Assembly (NCBI RefSeq): GCF_900177625.1
Contig: NZ_FXAU01000005.1
Coordinates: forward strand, 1-64,000
Source: Sphingobacterium psychroaquaticum
GTDB lineage: Bacteria > Bacteroidota > Bacteroidia > Sphingobacteriales > Sphingobacteriaceae
Reading direction: 5' to 3'
DNA: 64,000 nt
Positions 1 to 6,862 of the stretch are shown one piece after another; within the stretch, counting starts at the first letter, position 1; each line of letters starts with the position of its first letter. The position numbers and the translations under genes are program-made. The notes beneath the pieces were generated by a model. That model was not told the DNA's origin and ran no database searches. It saw nothing but the letters and a program-made list of their open reading frames with translations.

Positions 1-132
1 CGCCGCCGCGTCGCGCTTTGGCTTCTATATCTTGCCTTTTCAGGCTTGACCTATCTTGTTTGTGTTCCTTGTTTTCGGCTTACCGGAGTCGGTAAGTTTC
101 GGTTGGGATACCCTTCCTATCGGTTGGGACTG

Positions 133-163
133 CAAAGGTAGAAAAGCTTTTTGGATTACCAAA
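133..163 (-). promoter_or_regulatory. Leftward promoter, distal of a tandem pair nearest the left edge
   Basis: On the minus strand a TTTG (163-160) is followed after 19 bases by TACCTTTG (140-133), a full match to the Bacteroidota -33/-7 promoter. Transcription would run off the left edge. The predicted leader has a clean hairpin at 79-96 (CTTACCG stem, 4-base loop). The target gene lies outside the window. The tandem arrangement with the next promoter resembles rRNA operon upstream regions in this phylum, which is an inference. Confidence 0.65.
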
Positions 164-284
164 ATAAAAATGATTTTTATTTTGACCTTCCCGCTTTCCA
201 AAAATTCGGTAAAAACATGTTTAACTCACATGCTGACCTCGTTTTTGACCTCTATTTCAATCGTTCCTCCCTTGCGGAGTGGTG

Positions 285-316
285 CAAAGGTAGAAAACTT
301 TACCTATTCCTTCCAA
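285..316 (-). promoter_or_regulatory. Leftward promoter, upstream member of the tandem pair
   Basis: On the minus strand a TTG (316-314) is followed after 21 bases by TACCTTTG (292-285). Just after the predicted start is a short GC-rich hairpin (CTCC, GCAA-type loop, GGAG). With the promoter 150 bases downstream it forms a strong tandem pair of the kind that drives rRNA operons in Bacteroidota. No 16S sequence is visible inside the window, so the target is inferred. Confidence 0.6.
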
Positions 317-379
317 GACTTTGTTGGGTCTTTTTTTGGGATGCAGCATAATACGCTGTAAACGTGGCGGATATTTTTG

Positions 380-470
380 TAGTTAGTGGTTCGTAGATTA
401 TGGTTTGTAGAAAGTAGTTCGTAGAGTATGGTTCGTAGATCGTAGTTTATGATTGTAGAAAGGGGCATGG
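380..470. repeat. Degenerate short tandem repeat (GGTTYGTAGA-type)
   Basis: About five imperfect copies of a 12-18 base unit built around GGTTCGTAGA, TGGTTTGTAGA and AGTTCGTAGA follow one another. There is no coding potential and no spacer structure. The complementary word type dominates 903-1135, so the two blocks face each other in inverted orientation. Confidence 0.6.
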
Positions 471-574
471 GGATATAGGGGGACGTTTATGGATAATAGT
501 TTTAAAGGAAGAGAGAATTCAGAAAAGAGTAAGGACAAAAGGTTGAAGAAATATTAAAAGGATCCTAACAAGGG

Positions 575-668
575 TTGTCGCGTTGTGCCTCCGCACTGTG
601 ACGACGCGGCACTCCTTGGCGTCTTTGCGAACCTGAGGCACGAAGCTGTGGCAATCTTATTCGTAGCA
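575..668. repeat. Dispersed palindromic repeat, family B (CGTCNTTGCG-type)
   Basis: The segment holds an imperfect inverted repeat (GTCGCGT ... ACGACGCGGC) followed by a stretch starting CGTCTTTGCGAACCTGAG at about 628. That stretch closely matches 39247-39286 (CGTCATTGCGTACCTGAG). The two loci share both the hairpin type and the following segment, so they belong to one dispersed intergenic family. No transposase is attached. Confidence 0.55.
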
Positions 669-835
669 AGCCTAGTCTTTATGCATGATTAATAGATCTA
701 GATATTTCTTATTGATATAGTACTTAGATCCCTCCTAGCGTCGGGATGACGATCACTTGTTATGCGCGCGTTACAAACCTGCTTATCACAGACTGCCTCA
801 TGGCAATGACACACCTCGCTAGTTCGAGCCTGCCT

Positions 836-895
836 ACCGGAGGAGCTTGTAGCTCGGCCTTTTGATTGGGACACGAGCTACAAGCTCGCGCCAGC
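836..895. repeat. REP-like doublet, family A (GAGCTTGTAGCTCG / CGAGCTACAAGCTC)
   Basis: Two 14-base palindromic heads at 843-856 and 874-887 are exact reverse complements of each other, 17 bases apart. The second is embedded in ACACGAG...CTCGCGCCAGC. The same ACACGAG...GGCTCGCGC core recurs at 22334-22358 and 22433-22457. The structure is like a paired REP element of the sort mobilised by REP-associated tyrosine transposases. No such transposase gene is present here. Confidence 0.7.
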
Positions 896-902
896 GAATT
901 CG

Positions 903-1135
903 AAAACTCACCCTACAATCTATAAAACGACCAATCCCTATCAACTACCAACTATAATCTCTCTTCTATAAACTACCAATCACAAATTAATCCCTATCAA
1001 CTACCAACTCTAATCTCCCTCCCCTACCAACTACCAACCACGAACGGATCTCAATCAACGAACAACTATAAACCATCAACAACAAACTCTCCTCTATAAA
1101 TTACCAATCACAAACTAATCCTTACCAACTACTAT
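903..1135. repeat. Degenerate low-complexity repeat block (CTAYCAACTACCAAC-type)
   Basis: About 230 bases are made almost only of imperfect copies of words such as CTATCAACTACCAACT, CTATAAACTACCAATCAC and CAACTACCAACCACGAA, with a rough period of 18-25 bases. The block is nearly free of G on this strand. It is non-coding. With 380-470 and the palindromes between, it fills the gene-free first 1.26 kb. Confidence 0.6.
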
Positions 1136-1217
1136 CTAAACGCATTCTATCAATGAACCATTCTCTACTCCTTTTTAGAATATCTAAGATGAAATAAAGA
1201 AAAAAAGTTAAAAAAAT

Positions 1218-1247
1218 TTTGATATTACGAAAAGCTTCGTAGATTTG
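1218..1247 (+). promoter_or_regulatory. Promoter of the BlaI/M56 operon
   Basis: TTTG at 1218-1221 is followed after 18 bases by TAGATTTG at 1240-1247. The predicted transcription start is near 1251-1252, giving a leader of about 15 bases before the ATG at 1267. The -7 box sits between two dyad operators (1226-1241 and 1250-1265). Confidence 0.7.
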
Positions 1248-1265
1248 AATACGAAAACATTCGTA
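1226..1265. promoter_or_regulatory. Two BlaI-type dyad operators
   Basis: TACGAA-N4-TTCGTA occurs twice, at 1226-1241 and 1250-1265, 24 bases centre to centre. One dyad lies in the promoter spacer and runs into the -7 box; the other covers the predicted start of transcription. BlaI/MecI repressors bind dyads of this general kind and control their own operon. Binding by the BlaI protein encoded 2 bases downstream would block both steps. The protein-operator match is inferred from position. Confidence 0.7.
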
Positions 1266-1266
1266 G

Positions 1267-1635
1267 ATGAATATGAAACCAACAGATAGTGAAATGGAAA
1301 TCCTACAGGTTCTTTGGAAAAAGGGGCAGTGTAGTGTTAGAGAAGTATATGAGTGCCTGGATAGCAAAGCCGTTGGTTATACCACGATTTTAAAGCTTAT
1401 GCAGATAATGCTAGACAAAAAAATGGTGGACCGGGATACTAGCGCCAAAACACATATATATAAAGCGCTTATAAACGAAGAACAAACGCAGCATAATTTT
1501 TTGGACAAAATGATCGACACCGTATATAATGGATCAACATCTAGATTAGTGATGCAAGCATTAGGAAATAATCGAACAAGCAAAGAGGAGCTAAATGCAA
1601 TCAAACAGTATTTAGAGAACCTTGAAAATTCGTAA
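1267..1635 (+). CDS. BlaI/MecI/CopY family transcriptional repressor
   Basis: This 122-residue protein has the BlaI layout: a winged-helix DNA-binding half (residues about 5-75, with the SxREVYE and GYTTILKLMQIM segments) and a helical dimerisation tail. The family represses its own operon until a membrane metalloprotease sensor triggers cleavage of the repressor. The gene lies 3 bases before an M56 protease gene, the usual repressor-sensor pair. Two TACGAA-N4-TTCGTA dyads overlap its promoter. No beta-lactamase gene is nearby, so the regulated response is unknown and could be wider than antibiotics. The start is the first ATG after the operators; an ATG two codons later is possible. Confidence 0.93.
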   Translation: MNMKPTDSEMEILQVLWKKGQCSVREVYECLDSKAVGYTTILKLMQIMLDKKMVDRDTSAKTHIYKALINEEQTQHNFLDKMIDTVYNGSTSRLVMQALGNNRTSKEELNAIKQYLENLENS

Positions 1636-1638
1636 GCT

Positions 1639-3396
1639 ATGGAACAGCTCTTAAACAATTTCACGACGGCCATCGGGTGGTCAATCTTACACTCGCTCTG
1701 GCAGGGGGCGGCACTTTATACGATCTTACGTATAACCTTCATGATGACCCCTAACCTATCCGCACGACACAAGTATAATGCTTCATTTCTTGGTCAGGTT
1801 ATTCTTTTAGGGTTGTTCATAAGCACCTTTTTGTACTACATCAATATCCCGGCCTTATTCATGAAAAAGGAGGATTTAGAAACCTACATCGCTCTTGCTC
1901 CATACCTTACAGATAGCCAAAATGTCCGACACACTTTTGAGATCTTGTTTCCTTGGTTTACCTCTTTGTATATAATCGGACTGTTGATCCAGTTAGTTGT
2001 TTTTTCGAACGGCTATTCCAGGATGACCTATCTTCGTCGTAAAGGTTTATCGGACACGCCTATCGCTTGGACCATCGCCTTTGAAAAAATCAAAAGTTCG
2101 CTTTCTATCCAGAAAGATGTTGGTTTATTTCTCTCTACTAAAATATCTGTTCCACTCACGATCGGGCATTTTAAGCCTATTGTCCTTTTTCCTTTTGCGT
2201 TAGCAAATCAAATGGACCTACAACAAGTAGAAGCAATTTTATTACACGAACTGGCACATATTAAAAGAAATGACTACTTATACAACCTGGTAAATGTCGT
2301 TATCGAAACCCTTTTGTTTTTCAACCCCTTCGTATGGTTGTTAACGAAACATATACAAACAGAGCGTGAACATGCTTGTGATGATGTTGTTGTTACACAC
2401 ATCTCCTCTCCTATCACGTATGCGCAAGCACTTTTTTCGCTAGAAACGTTAAAAGAACCAATTGCTGCCTCTTATGCTATGGCGGCAACGGGTAAACAGC
2501 AACAACATTTATTACACCGTATTAAACGCATTACAAAAATGGAAAAGAAATATACCAATATTAGACAACATCTCGTTGCTCTAGGACTCAGCACCTTAGC
2601 TTTCACAACAATCGCTTGGATTGCCCCGGAGAAAAATCCACATACGGATTTATTGAAAGAATGTTGCAATGATAGTACTACCGTAAAAGCGAATGATACT
2701 ATTCTGTCCGCAGATACCACGACAAATACAACTCGTACGGAGGTTTTCGTGCAAGACACAACTAAAGAAAAAATCAGAAAAAACGACAGCCTTCATATTA
2801 TCTCGCCCGAACTAGCGGAACGTCTAAATAAACTGACCGATAGCCAGGCACAGAAAATCGAAGCCTACTATAACTCACCCGAGTGGAAAGCAAAAATAAC
2901 CAAGATAGAAGAAAAAGCACGTGACGCCGAGGCTCGGGGAAGAGAAATTGAAGCGTACTACAACTCTCCGGAATGGAAAGCGAAAATAGCTAAAATAGAA
3001 GAAAAAGCACGTGATGCCGAAGCTCGGGGAAAAGAAATTGAAGCATACTACAATTCTCCGGAATGGAAAGCGAAAATAGCCAAAATAGAAGAAAACGCAA
3101 CGCGTCACGCTGAAGCGGCAGCTAAACACATTTCATTCTACTACAGCAGTCCGGAATGGAAAAGCAAAGTTACCAAGATAGAAGAAAATGCGGTGCGCCA
3201 AGCCGAAGCAGCCGCAAAAAAAATAGAAATTTACTATAATTCTCCGGAATGGGAGGCGAAAATAAATGACATTACTGCAAAGAGTATTACAATCGCTACA
3301 GATGTGCTAGAATCTTTGGATCTTAAGAACTTTAACATCAATATGGACGGCCTTCCTGTTCCTCCAAAAAAGAAAGATCGCACCAACGAAAAATAA
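1639..3396 (+). CDS. M56 family membrane metallopeptidase (BlaR1-like sensor) with C-terminal repeats
   Basis: The 585-residue protein begins with several membrane segments (about residues 11-32, 50-70, 103-125) and contains the zinc protease motif HELAH at residues 203-207. A further membrane segment lies near 310-330. In BlaR1 and MecR1 a penicillin-binding domain follows; here there is none. Instead residues about 407-544 are five tandem copies of a 30-31 residue helical unit, each containing YYNSPEW or a close variant. The gene follows the BlaI-like repressor by 3 bases, so it is the likely antirepressor. What the repeat region senses or binds is unknown. A hairpin terminator follows. Confidence 0.88.
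   Translation: MEQLLNNFTTAIGWSILHSLWQGAALYTILRITFMMTPNLSARHKYNASFLGQVILLGLFISTFLYYINIPALFMKKEDLETYIALAPYLTDSQNVRHTFEILFPWFTSLYIIGLLIQLVVFSNGYSRMTYLRRKGLSDTPIAWTIAFEKIKSSLSIQKDVGLFLSTKISVPLTIGHFKPIVLFPFALANQMDLQQVEAILLHELAHIKRNDYLYNLVNVVIETLLFFNPFVWLLTKHIQTEREHACDDVVVTHISSPITYAQALFSLETLKEPIAASYAMAATGKQQQHLLHRIKRITKMEKKYTNIRQHLVALGLSTLAFTTIAWIAPEKNPHTDLLKECCNDSTTVKANDTILSADTTTNTTRTEVFVQDTTKEKIRKNDSLHIISPELAERLNKLTDSQAQKIEAYYNSPEWKAKITKIEEKARDAEARGREIEAYYNSPEWKAKIAKIEEKARDAEARGKEIEAYYNSPEWKAKIAKIEENATRHAEAAAKHISFYYSSPEWKSKVTKIEENAVRQAEAAAKKIEIYYNSPEWEAKINDITAKSITIATDVLESLDLKNFNINMDGLPVPPKKKDRTNEK
2857..3270 (+). repeat. Five in-frame tandem repeats (YYNSPEW units) inside the M56 gene
   Basis: Repeat starts are at 2857, 2947, 3037, 3130 and 3223, so the period is 90, 90, 93 and 93 bases. 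Units 2 and 3 are almost identical at the DNA level, pointing to recent duplication. Units 4 and 5 have diverged and end in AEAAAK-type linkers rather than AEARGKE. Each unit is predicted amphipathic helix with an aromatic SPEW turn. Confidence 0.9.
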
Positions 3397-3453
3397 CATT
3401 AACTAAGATAAAAACAGCATTCAGTAATTCCATGCTATATGCCTGTTTAATTA

Positions 3454-3487
3454 GAGGGTATCAATACTGATACTCTCTTTTTTTTGT
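3454..3487 (+). terminator. Rho-independent terminator after the BlaI/M56 operon
   Basis: AGAGGGTATC (3454-3463) pairs with GATACTCTCT (3470-3479), with one G-T wobble, and is followed by a run of eight T. Confidence 0.85.
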
Positions 3488-3513
3488 AATATTGTAATGT
3501 AGCAACTATACAT

Positions 3514-4116
3514 ATGGATATAATCTACTCGATCGACTTATTGGGAACTATGGTATTTGCCATATCTGGAGCGATGGCTGCCAACCGAAAGGGTATTGAT
3601 GTATTTGGGGCAACTTTCACGGGCTTTGTCACGGCCATTGGGGGTGGTTCCCTACGCGATGTCTTTTTAAACCTACGGCCGATTTGGGTCGATGATGGAA
3701 ATTATCTTATTGCTATTCTAATTGGTGTTTTTATATCTATTGTTGCGAACAAAAGACTCGATCGTTTAGCACGAACGCTCACATTCTTTGATGCCATCGG
3801 TATCGGCTTTTTTTGTATCGTGGGTGTTCAAAAATCCTTATTACACGACAGTTCGGTTCCTGCCGCAGTGATTTTGGGCATGTTCTCTTCTGTAATGGGC
3901 GGTGTAATTCGGGACACCTTAATGAATGAGACACCGTTAATATTTCGTAAGGAAATTTATGCTACCGCCTGTCTCTCTGGCGCGATCTTATATGTAGCGT
4001 TAGGGTCACTGAATGTAGACCCTGGTGTAAACACATTCCTTTCCGCTTCTGTAATATTTATCATCCGTATACTCGCGGTAAAATATAAGTTTTCACTGCC
4101 GGTTGTTGGTGGTTAA
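3514..4116 (+). CDS. TRIC-type (UPF0126) membrane cation channel family protein
   Basis: This 200-residue, very hydrophobic protein is built of two similar halves, each about three membrane helices, plus a last helix. The glycine-rich signatures are GGGSLRD and GGVIRD, one in each half, as in the YicG/UPF0126 family now grouped with trimeric intracellular cation channels. Prokaryotic relatives form potassium-permeable trimers in the inner membrane. The gene stands alone after the M56 operon terminator and converges on def. The physiological role here is unknown. Confidence 0.85.
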   Translation: MDIIYSIDLLGTMVFAISGAMAANRKGIDVFGATFTGFVTAIGGGSLRDVFLNLRPIWVDDGNYLIAILIGVFISIVANKRLDRLARTLTFFDAIGIGFFCIVGVQKSLLHDSSVPAAVILGMFSSVMGGVIRDTLMNETPLIFRKEIYATACLSGAILYVALGSLNVDPGVNTFLSASVIFIIRILAVKYKFSLPVVGG

Positions 4117-4117
4117 C

Positions 4118-4152
4118 AAAAAAGGGAAGTAATCTACTTACCTCCCTTTTTT
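4118..4152. terminator. Bidirectional terminator between convergent genes
   Basis: AAAAAAGGGA (4118-4127) and TCCCTTTTTT (4143-4152) form an imperfect stem that also pairs AAGTA with TACTT. It lies between the TRIC gene and def and overlaps the def stop codon. The A and T tracts make it usable in both directions. Confidence 0.65.
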
Positions 4153-4725
4153 CTGATTTGGAAACCTCATCTTATATCCCACCCGAACCATTCCTTTAGA
4201 TATAGAGTCGAGCTTTCCCTTTAGCATAGCTTTCTTCAAAGGACCAAGTTTATCCGTAAACAACTTTCCATCAATATGATCGTATTCGTGTTGTACAATA
4301 CGCGCGGCCAATCCTGACAAAGATATTTCTTGTTCTTCAAAATTCTCATCCAGATAGTTGATTACGACATTCGATGGGCGCATCACTTCTTCTGAGATAT
4401 CAGGTATACTCAAACATCCTTCACTGAATCCCCATTTCTCGCCACTTTCTTCTACGATGATCGGATTAATAAACACCTTCTTAAAATCCTTTAATGTAGC
4501 ATCTCCTTCACCATCCTCATCATCCTCTGCAAAGGGAGAACCATCGATAACAAACAAACGAATCGACAAACCAATCTGCGGTGCAGCTAAACCAACACCA
4601 TGGGCGCCATACATCGTTTCAAACATATCATCAATCAATTGCTTTAAATTCGGATAATCCTCTTCTATCTCTTCTGCTTTCTTTCTTAAAACAGGATCTC
4701 CATACGCTACAATAGGTAACTTCAT
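4138..4725 (-). CDS. def: Peptide deformylase
   Basis: This 195-residue protein has all three deformylase motifs: GVGLAAPQIG (residues 43-52), EGCLS (102-106, Cys104 binds the metal) and HEYDH (146-150). It removes the formyl group from the initiator methionine of new proteins in the cytoplasm. An acidic loop (residues about 66-76, Glu/Asp rich) sits between the first two motifs, a common insertion in Bacteroidota enzymes. It is transcribed alone from a promoter whose -7 box is at 4825-4818. The gene ends in the shared terminator with the TRIC gene. Confidence 0.97.
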   Translation of the reverse strand: MKLPIVAYGDPVLRKKAEEIEEDYPNLKQLIDDMFETMYGAHGVGLAAPQIGLSIRLFVIDGSPFAEDDEDGEGDATLKDFKKVFINPIIVEESGEKWGFSEGCLSIPDISEEVMRPSNVVINYLDENFEEQEISLSGLAARIVQHEYDHIDGKLFTDKLGPLKKAMLKGKLDSISKGMVRVGYKMRFPNQKKGR

Positions 4726-4817
4726 ACGCTTACAATATTATTAAGTATTCTTTCATTTAGACTCTATTAAACAAGAAAAGTTAATCCTTTCTACGTCCTA
4801 AATGATGAATTTCCGTG

Positions 4818-4825
4818 CAAAGGTA
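4818..4825 (-). promoter_or_regulatory. -7 element of the def promoter
   Basis: The minus strand reads TACCTTTG at 4825-4818, giving a leader of about 90 bases before the def ATG at 4725. The -33 region is not clear. It sits back to back with the rightward promoter at 4858. Confidence 0.5.
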
Positions 4826-4857
4826 TTAATAAAAATTTATACCTATTTAGAATGTAC

Positions 4858-4865
4858 TAACTTTG
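4858..4865 (+). promoter_or_regulatory. -7 element directly before the gene at 4872
   Basis: TAACTTTG matches TAnnTTTG and ends 6 bases before the ATG at 4872. The TTG at 4863 that would extend the open frame lies inside this box, so 4872 is preferred and the mRNA would be almost leaderless. Confidence 0.5.
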
Positions 4866-4871
4866 TGGTGG

Positions 4872-5627
4872 ATGGATGAACAAAATCATAACACAGCATT
4901 TTCGCAACAACTCGCTCTGCTTCTCGATACGATATTCGTGACACATCAAACCCTGGCGTTTACCATTTTAACCTCAGAAGATTTAGATGTTAGTATCGTG
5001 ATCTACAGTCCTGCTGCAAAAAATCGTTTAAAAACAGTAACGAGTGCTCGGGTTATCCACCTTGATGAGGAGTATTTAAGGAAAAACGAAGAAAAAGTCC
5101 TTCAGCGTATCGCCTCGCTGTACAGTAAGGGACAAACTATTTATGCCCGAGAAACTGTTATTGCCCGGGTGGATAAGCGCATAAGTATGCAGTTTTTAGA
5201 AGAGCACCATCTTAACACTGCCTTTCCTGGAAAATATAGATACGGTCTTTTTTACCGCGGAGATCTCGTTTCCCTTGCTGTTTTTAGTGGTGGCCGTAAA
5301 ATGAAGGATAAACCGACTAACTACCGTTCTTTTGAGCTTATCCGGTTTTGTCACAAATCGGGACTTCGTGTGGTTGGTGGGTTATCGCGATTAATTCGTG
5401 CCTTTGCAAAAGATTTTACGCCTGGAGATATTATGACCTATGTGGACAACGACTGGTCCCAAGACTCCAGTTTAAAGACCATCGGCTTTCTTCCTACAGG
5501 AACTCTTCCTCCACAGGCATTACACTTTCAGAATATACCCCAGCAAACCGCCACATCTACTTTGCCCATAAAAGGAGAATACAGTAAATACAATAGTGGT
5601 AGTACCAAGCTGGTATTAACATTATGA
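4872..5627 (+). CDS. Uncharacterised protein with GNAT-like domain resembling the tail of phage homing endonucleases
   Basis: I cannot assign this 251-residue protein firmly. The middle and end (residues about 125-205) carry a pattern of strand-helix segments with LVSLAVFSGGRKMKD, YRSFELIRFC, VVGGLSRLIRAF and TYVDNDWSQDSS. This recalls the acetyltransferase-like accessory domain that follows nuclease domains in phage homing endonucleases. No GIY-YIG or HNH motif is visible in the N-terminal 120 residues. The gene is divergent from def and followed 62 bases later by an oxidoreductase gene. The start is ATG 4872, because the upstream TTG lies in the promoter box. It could be a domesticated phage-derived module or a stand-alone member of that fold. 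Confidence 0.6.
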   Translation: MDEQNHNTAFSQQLALLLDTIFVTHQTLAFTILTSEDLDVSIVIYSPAAKNRLKTVTSARVIHLDEEYLRKNEEKVLQRIASLYSKGQTIYARETVIARVDKRISMQFLEEHHLNTAFPGKYRYGLFYRGDLVSLAVFSGGRKMKDKPTNYRSFELIRFCHKSGLRVVGGLSRLIRAFAKDFTPGDIMTYVDNDWSQDSSLKTIGFLPTGTLPPQALHFQNIPQQTATSTLPIKGEYSKYNSGSTKLVLTL

Positions 5628-5689
5628 AAATCGGGAACGGTTCCGTATATTTAACCATCAAAAAAAAACCTTAAACTTAACAGATTAAC

Positions 5690-6862
5690 ATGAAGCGAAA
5701 ATTAAGGATGGGCATGGTCGGTGGAGGCAAGGATGCCTTTATTGGTGCCGTACATCGTATTGCTGCCTTTATGGATGGCAAAATAGAATTAGTTTGTGGG
5801 GCTTTCAGTATCGATCCCCAAATATCAAAAGAATCGGGCGAAGAACTTTTTGTAGACCCAAGTCGTGTTTACGAATCGTATGGACAAATGATTGAAAAAG
5901 AGTCGCAACTTCCAGAAGGAGAGCGTATGGATTTTTTGACCATCGTAACACCTAATTTTTTACATTTTGCTCCTGCAAAAATGGCTTTAGAAAACGGCTT
6001 TGACGTTGTCATTGAAAAGCCGATGACGGTAAGCCTTGATGAAGCAAAGGAGCTAAAAGAAATCGTTGAGAAGACTGGACGTACACTGTGCTTGACACAC
6101 ACTTACTCGGGCTATCCGATGATCAAGCAGGCGAAAGCTATGATTAAAGCCGGTCATTTCGGTAAAATCAGAAAAATTGTCGTGGAATATCCGCAAGGGT
6201 GGTTAAGTCGTTTATCAGAACGTGAAGGCAATGCTGGAGCAGCATGGCGTGCCGACCCGAAAAAATCAGGATTGTCGTTGGTTATGGGTGATATTGGTAC
6301 ACATGCGGCACACCTAGCAGAATATGTATCGGGACTACGAATTACGGAACTATGTGCTGACCTAACTACTTTTGTCGAGGGACGTCAACTAGATGACGAC
6401 GGTTCTGTTTTACTTCGTTTTGAGCAAGGTGCTAAAGGGGTGTTAATGGCCTCACAGATTTCCGCCGGAGAGGAAAATGCAGTTCGCATCCGCATCTATG
6501 GTGAAGAGGGAGGATTGGAGTGGGCCAATGAAGATCCGAACAATTTGATCATCAAAATGCTCGACCAACCGCGCCAGATATACCGTACTGGAAATGCATA
6601 TGCTGCACCATTTACATTAAGCTCATTTGCGACGCACAATACACGAGTTCCTGCAGGACATCCTGAAGGTTTACTTGAATCATTTGCCAATATCTATCGC
6701 AATTTCGCAGCAACGGTAAGCGCTAAAAAAGAAGGTCGTGTACCTACGCCAGAGCAACTAGACTTCCCTTCTGTCGATGATGGTGTCCGCGGTATGGCAT
6801 TTGTTCAAAATGTAGTACAGAGTAATGAAAGCAATGAAAAATGGACTAAATTTGTGTTGTGA
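5690..6862 (+). CDS. Gfo/Idh/MocA family NAD(P)-dependent oxidoreductase
   Basis: This 390-residue protein starts with a Rossmann dinucleotide-binding fold (GMVGGGKDAFIG near residues 8-19) and has the family EKPMTVSLDEA motif near residue 108, whose lysine is used in catalysis. It is followed by the typical alpha/beta C-terminal domain. Members oxidise or reduce sugars, inositols and related compounds. The substrate cannot be read from sequence and no sugar genes are adjacent. Its stop overlaps the possible GTG start of miaA by 4 bases (GTGA), so the two may be co-transcribed, unless the hairpin at 6888-6920 ends the transcript. Confidence 0.9.
   Translation: MKRKLRMGMVGGGKDAFIGAVHRIAAFMDGKIELVCGAFSIDPQISKESGEELFVDPSRVYESYGQMIEKESQLPEGERMDFLTIVTPNFLHFAPAKMALENGFDVVIEKPMTVSLDEAKELKEIVEKTGRTLCLTHTYSGYPMIKQAKAMIKAGHFGKIRKIVVEYPQGWLSRLSEREGNAGAAWRADPKKSGLSLVMGDIGTHAAHLAEYVSGLRITELCADLTTFVEGRQLDDDGSVLLRFEQGAKGVLMASQISAGEENAVRIRIYGEEGGLEWANEDPNNLIIKMLDQPRQIYRTGNAYAAPFTLSSFATHNTRVPAGHPEGLLESFANIYRNFAATVSAKKEGRVPTPEQLDFPSVDDGVRGMAFVQNVVQSNESNEKWTKFVL

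Noticed and set aside
56..361. 101-codon frame at the left edge
   Set aside because: It lies over two leftward promoters and their hairpins, with no protein-like pattern.
380..440. TTCGTAGA words as extra BlaI operators
   Set aside because: They lack the paired TACGAA half at N4 spacing, and are best explained as part of the degenerate repeat.
903..1135. Possible CRISPR-like array
   Set aside because: Units vary in length and sequence, there are no unique spacers of constant size, and no cas genes are present.
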